From assembly GCF_018812025.1 (NCBI RefSeq), contig NC_063054.1, positions 10,840,082 through 10,904,081 on the forward strand: a stretch of 64,000 bases of DNA. Direction: 5' to 3'. Position 1 is the stretch's first letter. Every line of letters starts with the position of its first letter. Under the pieces are notes generated by a model. That model had not been told where the DNA came from and ran no database searches. It saw nothing but the letters and a program-made list of their open reading frames with translations. Shown one piece after another: positions 1 to 64,000 of this stretch. Origin of the DNA: Megalobrama amblycephala (Eukaryota > Chordata > Actinopteri > Cypriniformes > Xenocyprididae). The translations under genes and the position numbers were made by a program.

Positions 1-56
1 AGTTATCAAACCATAGTATATGTCAGTCAAATTATTATCCTCTTGATGGAACTTAC

Positions 57-641
57 CACTCATCAAGCACAGCCTGCAAATCTTCCTGGGGCGGAGCAGG
101 GTTTAGCAGCCATGGGGCGGGGTTTAGTAGTGTTGGGGTGGAGTTTGGCAACAGTGGGGTGGAGTTAGGCAGCAGCGGGGTGGAGTTTGGCATCAGTGGG
201 GTGGAGTTAGGCAGCAGCGGGGTGGAGTTTGGCAGCAGCGGGGTGGAGTTTGGCATCAGTGGGGTGGAGTTAGGCAGCAGTGGGGTGGAGTTTGGCAGCA
301 GTGGGGTGGAGTTAGGCAGCAGCGGGGTGGAGTTTGGCAGCAGTGGGGTGGAGTTTGGCAGCAGTGGGGTGTAGTTAGGCAGCAGTGGAGCTGGGGCAGG
401 TGTCTGGGCGACTTGGATAGGACCAGCCGGAGCAGCATTTAAGTTTGCAGGTTGCATGGCAGTCATTAAATTTGCAGGCTGAACTCGAGTCCGTGGCATT
501 GGAACGGGCCGTGCAGAGGGCATGAAAAGGGGAGGGGCTTGGATTTGTGGGGCAGGTGCTGGGGCAGCCTGATTGGGCAGATTGACTTGAGCAGCAGTGC
601 CTGTCTGTTGTGCCTGTGAATCTTGAAGTTGGCTGATGAGA
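57..641 (-). CDS. RING protein exon 4 (Gln/Pro-rich and heptad-repeat tail)
   Basis: The acceptor ATTAACAG ends at 642. The exon opens with a Gln-rich segment (LISQLQDSQAQQTG), then Pro/Ala-rich sequence, then the LLPNSTP array (385-134), two TLLNPAP/WLLNPAP units and an acidic end. The donor GTAAGT begins at 56, so the apparent stop just after it is intronic. Confidence 0.7.
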
Positions 642-1603
642 CTGTTAATTTAAAAGTAGTGGTAAATTCTTTCGAGTTTGACAGAAAAGGCACTAAATGT
701 TGACATTTGGCTGAGACTTACGTCCGTATGCTGGAGCCTACAGGTCTTCTTGAATTAAATGTATCAAAATTCCCTGGCAGGACTGGGTGCAGATGTCTCC
801 TTCTACTTGGAGGCTGACAGAAAAATATACATAAGCATTTAGTCTTTAATGAACTCCACTTACAGAAAGACTGATTTTTATTACACACTTTAGCAGGGCA
901 TTTACTTACTACTACAAATGGATTATTTGCATAATCGCTGCTTCTGCAGTATGGACAATGAGTCCTGAATCGTAATGATTGATTGATGCATCTCTGGCAA
1001 ATTCTAGAAGTAGAGACAGACAAAGAGTGTGTGAGAGAGAGTAAAATAATCAACTATCAGAAGAAGAAGAGGATTACAGTGGCTGTCGAGAGAGGTAACC
1101 TCAATTGACTTATCATGTGATGGAATTTCCCTATAGAAATACTTTCGCTTTTGACTACTCAGGTTGTTTATGAGAAATGATATTTATATGTGGAGGAGGA
1201 CAAAATATAAATGTATAGTACGTGAAAAAAAGCAATTAATGGAAATTTACACTGTTTCTAAATACAAAGGCACATTTTGGAGAAAATTTGATTTATTCAA
1301 TCTGAGATCACTTATCAGTTTCACAAATATACATCAATACAAATAGACATTTCTGAATAAAATTACAAAATAGGCCTATATATCAGCATATATGTTAAAT
1401 ACGTTTTACAAACTTGCAAGTTTGATCTACAAGTTTGTCTGTTTGTGAAGTGTCCACATGAAGGCACCAAAATCACTATATCTATTTGAAATATAAAATC
1501 ACACTTACACTTTTCTACAGCATGGAGATGGTTGAGAAGGATTAGTTATTGTCTCTCTGCACACAGGACACTCTTCGTCTGAAGCAGACATGTCCGTATT
1601 CAT
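57..1603 (-). CDS. RING-finger protein with heptapeptide-repeat tail (gene span, 3' end outside window)
   Basis: Four exons (1603-1509, 1003-910, 813-722, 641-57) join in a single frame with GT-AG introns of 505, 96 and 80 bp; the last exon ends at a GTAAGT donor, so the gene continues off the left edge. At least 288 residues are encoded. Residues 12-51 hold cysteine pairs C12/C15, C28/C29, C34/C37 and C48/C51, a RING-like layout with no His at the usual fourth ligand; the all-Cys pattern recalls the C4C4 RING of CNOT4. Residues 65-95 are basic and Ser/Arg-rich, followed by a Gln/Pro/Ala-rich stretch and then 12 copies of LLPNSTP plus two degenerate ones. E3 ubiquitin-ligase activity is a reasonable inference from the RING but unproven. 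I do not recognise an orthologue. It lies head to head with trappc8. Confidence 0.75.
92..385 (-). repeat. 21-bp coding minisatellite (14 units)
   Basis: Twelve tandem 21-bp units encode LLPNSTP with minor variants (LMPNSTP twice, LLPNYTP once), followed by two diverged units ending NPAP. The opposite strand is open too, which is an effect of the repeat and not a second gene. No indel breaks the 21-bp period, so the array changes length without changing frame. Confidence 0.9.
722..813 (-). CDS. RING protein exon 3 (basic linker)
   Basis: The acceptor is TTTTTCTGTCAG ending at 814; the exon begins PPSRRRHLHP and ends with AC, which takes T from the next exon to make Thr. The donor is GTAAGT at 721. 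The phase match on both sides is the main support for this exon. Confidence 0.65.
910..1003 (-). CDS. RING protein exon 2 (second half of RING)
   Basis: The acceptor is a TTCTAG ending at 1004. The first base completes a Val codon, then ICQRC and HCPYC supply the remaining two Cys pairs (C34/C37, C48/C51). The GTAAGT donor at 909 leaves phase 0. An open reading frame continues through the intron for a while, but the next exon only joins in frame if this donor is used. Confidence 0.75.
1509..1603 (-). CDS. RING protein exon 1 (start and first half of RING)
   Basis: The ATG at 1603-1601 opens 31 codons plus two bases (MNTDMSASDEECPVC...), ending at a GTAAGTG donor whose first base is 1508. It carries RING cysteines C12, C15, C28 and C29. 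A second in-frame Met at codon 5 could also serve as a start. Any 5' UTR lies at higher coordinates and was not delimited. Confidence 0.75.
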
Positions 1604-2758
1604 GTTCAGCTGTCTAATCTGGCTTCTGGCAGTCTAGTCTCTGTTAATAGCTTCACTTTCAGATTGCAAAAGCTTAAGTACTGTCAACTTCCTTGTGGTC
1701 ATAAAGAGGGAGTGTTTTCTCTTCACTTTACTTTCTTTTCTTTACGATAAATATGGAACTTCCCTTACCTTGATTGTCTATATACATAACTTCCTTTAAA
1801 CTGATTATAGGAGAAGTGGGTCTTGTTGGTACATTAATAGATTATACTGGACATGCTATTTTAATTATGCCATTTAACAGGCACTTTTTTCCAATGTGAC
1901 TTAAGTCCTCTGCCACGTTTCATAGTGACAAAGCTGACATGGTAATGTTGCTGACTCACCTTCATAATTCAGTTCACATTTGTTTGTATAGCGCTTCTCA
2001 CGATACATATCGTTTCAAAGCAGCTTTACAGAGAATGCATGTCAACATTACAATTTAGAGAATCTGGTATTGGAGGTGACTGTGGTTTCAGAAATGTACA
2101 TGTAATCATGCAGTTAGCTAACAATGTAATAATTTAGGCAGTTTAATGTCCCGGGCCATTGTAACTTTTCATTATGTCTGTGTCTATCTATATGTGTGTG
2201 TAGTGTCTATCTACCTACTTACCTATCTGTCTAAAACTGTGTCAAATTAACACCCATTATATAAAATGTGTTCAGGTTTGTTTATATGTCAACTACTGAA
2301 GCTAGTTTCCACCACAGAAGTTTACATCTCTTAATTTTGACTTTATTTCTCGTAATTGCTTGTTTATATATCGTAATTCTGACTTTATTTCTCTCTGTTT
2401 CGAGTTGATAACTTGCAATTCTGAGGGGGAAAAAGTCTGAATTGTGAGCTACAAACTCCCAATTGCAAGAAAAAGTCAGAATTGTGAGGTAAAAGTCGCA
2501 GTTTATTATTTTTTTTTATTATTACACTACGCAGTGTAATGTTTCACTTTTGACACCAATTTTGTGTTGATTCAACACCCTGTATCTGTCAGTTTATCTT
2601 AGTCCATCATAAATATCGAAAGTAAATGGTTGTTTACAGACAACAGGACTTTTATTATGGAAGACGTGGAGCTTTTATGTCATTGCGGAAGTAAAGTCAC
2701 CTGACCGCCGCTAAGCTTCTTGGGCAAAATCGATCAGCAGGCAGCAGTAGATTTCAAC
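1604..2758. other. Intergenic region between head-to-head genes
   Basis: It separates the RING protein start from the trappc8 leader and should hold both promoters. No confident TATA box or CpG island is visible. 1970-2060 resembles a dispersed teleost repeat (TTGTATAGCGCTTCTCACGA followed by a conserved core), and 2320-2510 is a degenerate array of 'aattctgactttatttctcg'-type units in both orientations. Confidence 0.5.
2320..2510. repeat. Degenerate TTTATTTCTCGYAATT tandem repeat
   Basis: Units of the type 'gtaattctgactttatttc' recur, then reappear as reverse complements (agtcagaattgtgag). A similar patch lies at 55460-55575 just before a microsatellite. Confidence 0.55.
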
Positions 2759-2782
2759 ATGTCTGCCGTTGGCTGTCAGTAA
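2759..2782 (+). promoter_or_regulatory. Possible upstream ORF in the trappc8 leader
   Basis: An ATG 93 bases before the trappc8 start opens a 7-codon frame (MSAVGCQ, then TAA). It matters only if transcription begins upstream of 2759, which the sequence does not show. Confidence 0.35.
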
Positions 2783-2851
2783 AGGAGGTATTTGTTTTCA
2801 ACTCAACAACAGATCCGTGAGCTCGGTGAAGAACAGACGAGGCGCGCGCTC

Positions 2852-59313
<56,462 letters not shown>

Positions 59314-60009
59314 GTATGAATCCTCTAGAATGCTTTGGGGAAAATGCACTTAGTCTCTTAGCAGTCACTTTTATTCCTCCCACCGCCACCTGGGGTGTTA
59401 AGTGTTTTGCTCAACATTGCTTGATAGACTGTGGATTGCTCCTTTAAAGGAAGTAGTTCACCCAAACATTGAATTGGGTTCCAAACCATTTTTTTTCTTC
59501 TGTCCACCACAAAAGGAGATGTGTTTATGTCCACACTATGTCCAAAAGTGAATAATGGTGGTCCTTCATAAATCATATGTATTTTTTTTCTTTTGTCCTT
59601 TCTACTCATCTCATCTTGAGCTCAGGATAATAATGATTTTGATTCTTCTCCTTGGCACTTATTAAGGTTTTTTAGTTACTATGGATACAGTGACTGCATT
59701 CAGGTGCTGAATATAACTGGTCCTGCTGACTGAGATCATAGTGGTGATGAAATTGTTTCTGTGTGTATGATTGCATGTGTAGATATTTCTTCTAAGGGTT
59801 GGAAGAATGGTCAGCCAGAAACTGACTAATTTATCTAGATTTTTTTGATGCAAATTTGTGATACCACTAGGACACAATAATTGCCATTAATCTCATATTT
59901 CCATACAATTTTCTTTCAAAATGAAATTTATATCCCTTGTTATATCCCTTAATAAAAAAATCGGTTTTAATGTCCGCTGAGGAAAGCGATATCGTTGTCT
60001 TTGTCCTTT

Positions 60010-61400
60010 TAAAGGATTTTCCCATGATGGGAAATATCCTGGAATATTGATCTGGTCAGTTAAGTAGCAGAGGAGCTACTTAACTGAAACTGATTAAGAA
60101 CTCCCTGTTCTTAATCAGTTTCAGCTGCTTTGGTGTTAATAAAATTAACAACAGGTGCACTAGATGGGCAACAATGATGACAAAGACGACCCACAAAACA
60201 GGAATGGTTTTACAGGTGAAGGCCACGGACATTTTTTTTTTATCCTATTCATCTTTTCTGACTGTTTTTCACTAGTTTAGCATTTGGCTACGGTCAGTGT
60301 CACTACTGGTTGCATGAGGCGATACCTGGACCCTACAGAGGTTGCACAGGCAGTCCAGCTCCTCCAGGATGGCACATCAACACATGCCTTTGCCAGAAGG
60401 TTTGCTATGTCTCCCAGTACAATCTCAAGAGCTTGGAGGAGATTCCAGGAGACAGGCAGTTACTCTAGGAGAGCTGGACAGGGCCATAGAAGGTCCTTAA
60501 CCCATCAGCAGGACCGGTTTCTGCTCCTTTGTGCAAGGAGGAACAGGATGGACACTGCCAGAGCCCTACAGGCCACTGGTGTGAATGTCTCTGACCAAAC
60601 AATCAGAAACAGACTTCATGAGGGTGGCCTGAGGGCCTGACGTCCTCTAGTGGGCCCTGTGCTCACTGCCACTGGCACCCTGTGCTTTTCACAGATGAGA
60701 GCAGGTTCACACTGAGCATGTGACGGACGTGAAAGGGTCTGGAGAAGCCGTGGAGAATGGTGGTGGGTCAGGCTAGACAATGGCACCCAGACTGCCATTA
60801 GGTTTCGGGATGGACCCATTGTCAGACCCTACGCTGGTGCAGTGGGTCCTGGGTTCCTCCTGGTGCACGACAATGCCCGGTCTCATGTGGCGAGAGTATG
60901 CAGGCAGTTCCTGGAGGATGAAGGAATTGACACCATTGAATGGCCCCCACACTCACCTGACCTAAATCCAATAGAACACCTCTGGGACATTTTGTTTCGG
61001 CCCATCCGACGCTGTCAGGTTGCACCTCAGACTGTCCAGGAGCTCAGTGATGCCCTGGTCCAGATCTGGGAGGAAATACCCCAGGACACCATCTGTTGTC
61101 TCATTAGGAGCATTCCCCGATGTTTTCAGGCATGCATACAAGCAAACTACTGAGTACCATTTTGAGTTGCTGCAAAGAAATTTCAGCATAATGGACTAGC
61201 CTGCTGCATCATTTTTTCACTTTGATTTTCAGGGTGTCTTTGAATTCAGTCCTCTGTAGTTTGATAATTTTCATTTCCATCAAATGATGTGGCATCCTTT
61301 CGTTCCTAACACATTACCCAGTCCACATCAGTATAGATATCCAGCATGATATTTTTCCCCATTGAGATCTTCAAAGTGTTCCTTTAATTTTAAAAATGTT
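60010..61400 (+). mobile_element. Tc1/mariner-type transposon (approximate limits)
   Basis: Surrounds the transposase relic. A short palindrome (ACTGATTAAGAACTCCCTG and its partner) lies at 60089-60123 upstream. The downstream boundary appears near 'aaagtgttcctttaatttt' at 61374-61395, an end sequence typical of fish Tc1 elements; exact TA target sites were not resolved. Confidence 0.65.
60314..61153 (+). pseudogene. Tc1-like transposase, internally deleted
   Basis: Residues from the ATG at 60314 give MRRYLDPTEVAQAVQLLQDG, then an HTH pair (FARRFAMSPSTISRAWRRFQ) and a second one near 60590; a stop follows at 60638. The first catalytic Asp (FTDESRF, codon 60694) is in another frame. The last part, from about 60842, restores the original frame: HDNARSH to NPIEHLWD, with exactly 34 residues between catalytic D and E, the D34E spacing of Tc1. 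Stretches between these blocks are missing. Inactive. Confidence 0.9.
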
Positions 61401-61627
61401 CAAAGTTTTCAAAGTGTTCCTTAAAATTAAAGGAACGCTTTGAAAACTGCCTTTATTTTAGAAAAGGGGAAATCATGATGTTTGGGGAACCTTGGTTTCA
61501 AAATTTTGAAAGCCCCTGCTTCAGATAAACCACCAACTAGTGAGTTTTAATATGTGGATTTGCACGTTTCTAGTACTAGTTTCTTTGAAGTATCACACAG
61601 ATCTTTCTTTAAAGTGCTGTGTAAAGT

Positions 61628-61895
61628 ACAACATGTTCCTGAATCAACATCTTTGTTAATCTTGGAACAACATTCCAATCAAGCAATCAGATTTGAGGGA
61701 CAAGTTTATAGTTTACCAAGTTTAGGCTTACAACCAGGTTTGGGTGCTTTTACATCATTTCACTCTGATTTTAGGGATAATTGATGGGTAGGGTTAGGTT
61801 TAAGGGTAGGGTTATGGTTAACACTAAATCTTTGGACAGGGATGTTGTTCCAGGATCAACAAAATACAGTATGTTGATCCAGGAACAAGTCTTAT
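61628..61895. mobile_element. Fold-back repeat with GGAACAACATCC arms
   Basis: 'tgttcctgaatcaacatctt' and 'cttggaacaacattccaatc' near 61635-61680 are mirrored by 'gggatgttgttccaggatca' and 'gttgatccaggaacaa' near 61840-61885. The middle carries 'gggtagggttaggtttaagg', which is not telomeric. Confidence 0.55.
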
Positions 61896-62078
61896 TCGGC
61901 AAAATCAGGGTGACTGTTTAGAGGGCGATCTGCCTATATAAATCCATATATACCGGCAGCACTGTGAATATTGATGAAGAGGAATTTGATTGCATGCCAG
62001 CAGGGCGGGCAAAATATCAAAAGAAGCTGGGAACACAACAAACACACAATGATACACACTGTGACCAGCAGCCCTTAA

Positions 62079-63089
62079 AGGGGTCATGAACTGCATTGGT
62101 TTATTGTTTTATAATGTTTCCTGGGGTGCACTTATAATGTTAGTATGCTTTTTACATCCAAAATTGTCATAATTTATAAATAAAAGGCATTTTTCCTACA
62201 CTGATTTTTAGCCCTCTGGTTTGAACGCTCCGTTTTAAGGGGCGTGTCTGCTGTGAGACTTCAGTGTAAACGCCCACTGCTGTGATTGGCTGACATCTTT
62301 GCATATGAAATAGCCAAGTATTATTCTCTCTTGTAGCACGTTTTTACTATTACAGCTCTCAAGCTTAACTAATCGTGAAAAGTGTTGCATTACATTTAGA
62401 TCTATGGCATTATATTTAGATCGTGGCATGAAAGGTTGCAGAGATGAACACTGTGTAGCCGATCACAGACAATGTTGAGCGCATGAAAGCAGTGATCTCG
62501 TCCTTGCAACTCAATTTTTGTACACTAACAAATGCTTTCATTTTCACTAACAGTGCAAACGCGATATAACTAAAAGATAAGGTGAATAAAAGGGGAGTTT
62601 TGCGCGTCAGTCACGATAAACTCGCGCTGTTTGATTGACAGCTTCAGCGTGCGCTGCTCCAACGATTGCAAAGGGAGCTTTCTTTGATTGCTTTCTTTAT
62701 AGAATTTAATTACCATTAAATGACAGATTATTTTCATCCTACCAAGAGAAACAACACAAGTTGACGTTTAGTCAAGGGTTTGATTTACTGACACAAAGAT
62801 CATCTGACTGAACATGAGTCATTAATATCAGATCAGGCAGGGCGGGGCTAAACAGGCAGTGATGAAGTAGGCGTTGATCTTCTTCTGCAGAGGAGGTGCT
62901 TGCTGCCCTTTGACGTCATAGATCCCCACTTTGTAAATCCTGTCGTTTGCAGGGTCTGGTGTCAATTAAAACTTATTGGACTAACAAGGAAGTTTTCAGC
63001 TCTAAAACTTACAGAATATTCTTAAAGTATGATGACCTCTTACATGTCAAAAGCTCAAGGAAAATTTGATTTCTCAGTTCATCACCCCT
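62079..63089. mobile_element. TTAA element with AGGGGTCATGAACTG ends
   Basis: 1011 bp between TTAA at 62075-62078 and 63090-63093; ends AGGGGTCATGAACTG and the inverse of AGGGGTGATGAACTG. Interior GC-rich patch near 62850. No transposase. Confidence 0.83.
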
Positions 63090-63751
63090 TTAAGTGGCCC
63101 ATTGAAAGTGGTTCACATTGCGTTTGTGTTGAGTCATCTGTATGGGTGCACTGACACCTTAAAGAGTGTGAAACGCAAGCTCGTACACACCCTGCAGAGA
63201 GTGATGCAGCAGCTCTGAAATGCTGAGATGAAATTAGGTCATGTTCAAATTGTGCTGAGTTTGTGAAACATCCAGCCACATGCACTTTAGTGGCTTACTA
63301 AACTGCAAATTGAATCCTGTGCATGTGCTCGTTTCATAGCTTCACCTTCAGATGGGTAAATAAATGGCATTATGTGAAAGTGTAAATTAACACATGGCTT
63401 GAAAATAATGCATTTTTAACCGAGAGCAACACTTCCAAGGCTAAATCTGTGTCTGCTTGTTAAGTGTGTGAACTTGAAAAATCAGTCTTCTGTCTCACAC
63501 AGAAGCCTCCATCGCCTTTTGGAAGTTCTTTAATTCAGTAGTTTTTATTTATTTATTTATTTATTTAATTAATAAGTTTGATGGAACAGAGTGACTTTAA
63601 CCTGAGGGGATGATGGAGGACGGACCTGCAGCTACAAACAAATAATGAATGCTGCCTTGTTGTTAGTCTGTGGGATTGAAAGACCTTGAGTTCTGAAGAT
63701 ATAATCTGAAAGTTTGATGTGTTTATTACAACGGCTGATGGATTGATTGTT

Positions 63752-64000
63752 AACCGAAAAATGAAAATTCTGTCATCATGTACTCAAGGACATATCATTC
63801 AGAACCAATAAGACTTTTGTTCAACTTCAAAACACAAATGAAGATGTTTTTTAACGAAACCTGAAAGATTTCTGGCCGAGAGCTGTGGGAGCTGAACGAG
63901 GCCGCTGGAGCGATTGCTAAGAGAGACGAGCACGACACACGGCTTGAGAGCAGCGGGACTTTTATTATGCTGCAGTCGCCACTTCCGCTTCTTCTGGTCA
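63752..64000. mobile_element. TTAA-MITE arm broken by unknown sequence at window edge
   Basis: 'ttaaccgaaaaatgaaaatt' with 'ctgtcatcatgtactcaagg' is an eroded MITE end that runs to 'acctgaaagatttctgg' (63876). It then changes abruptly to a GC-richer sequence ('ccgagagctgtgggagctga') that continues to the edge and that I do not recognise. Confidence 0.5.

Larger units (their letters stand above)
59314..64000 (+). other. trappc8: trappc8 intron 23 (incomplete)
   Basis: Holds a TTAA-type terminus at 59450-59500 (AGTAGTTCACCCAAACATT), a Tc1 transposon, a fold-back repeat (61628-61895), a TTAA element (62079-63089), a TTTA run (63540-63566) and a truncated TTAA terminus at 63752-63873. 63100-63540 shows nothing recognisable. 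Confidence 0.6.

Noticed and set aside
138..374. Open frame on the plus strand opposite the RING protein tail (Gly/Ser/Val/Glu-rich repeats)
   Set aside because: It is the antisense of the 21-bp minisatellite, which lacks stops in several frames; the minus-strand reading is supported by splice sites and an in-frame RING.
92..385. Regular 21-bp repeats resembling a CRISPR array
   Set aside because: Units are contiguous with no unique spacers, lie in a coding exon, and the sequence is eukaryotic.
2792..2851. Upstream in-frame extension of trappc8 exon 1
   Set aside because: The extension begins at a TTG and has no ATG; MAQCVQSV at 2852 matches the known start of the family.
61786..61822. Telomere-like GGGTAGGGTTAGG sequence
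   Set aside because: Only irregular units in the middle of a fold-back repeat, not a TTAGGG array.

Overview
This is vertebrate nuclear DNA, most likely from a cyprinid fish. It is AT-rich, has short coding exons in long introns bounded by GT-AG sites, and is packed with non-autonomous DNA transposons of kinds I associate with carp and zebrafish-like genomes: TTAA-flanked fold-back elements ending in AGGGWTAGTTCACCC, hAT elements starting TAGGGCTG, and Tc1-like relics. The species cannot be fixed from sequence alone. No prokaryotic gene, CRISPR array, rRNA or tRNA was recognised.

Two protein-coding genes are supported, arranged head to head. On the minus strand, 1603 down to 57 and continuing off the left edge, four exons encode a small RING-finger protein. 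Its first 51 residues hold four cysteine pairs, and its tail is built from a 7-residue repeat (consensus LLPNSTP) encoded by a 21-bp minisatellite. On the plus strand, 2852 to 59313 and continuing off the right edge, lie 23 exons of trappc8, the Trs85-type subunit of the TRAPPIII Rab1 exchange complex used in ER-Golgi traffic and autophagy. All 23 exons join in one frame: 1181 codons with an in-frame 28-codon cassette exon, 1153 without it. The last roughly 280 residues of the usual protein of about 1435 residues lie beyond the window.

Most of the remaining sequence is transposon-derived. Clear items with target-site duplications include: palindromic TTAA elements at 3449-4240, 17279-17973, 22109-22668 and 32563-33065; three copies of a roughly 950-bp TTAA family (7137-8103, 25345-26288, 35334-36269); hAT-type elements at 8622-8963, 17116-18603, 36940-39127, 48253-48859, 48980-49548, 50777-51553 and 56247-57244; a piggyBac-like element at 38258-39077 nested in a hAT; Tc1 transposase relics at 54159-54707 (minus) and 60314-61153 (plus); a LINE 3' fragment at 37441-37990 (minus); and a TTAA element at 62079-63089. 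Insertions within insertions occur at least six times and give a relative age order.

No wholly new multi-gene system is evident. The observations most worth a second look are a U12-type (minor spliceosome) intron in trappc8, a cassette exon that resembles the exon after it, the repeat-tailed RING protein, an inverted duplication around trappc8 exon 22, and a 20-bp perfect palindrome carried by two of three copies of one transposon family.
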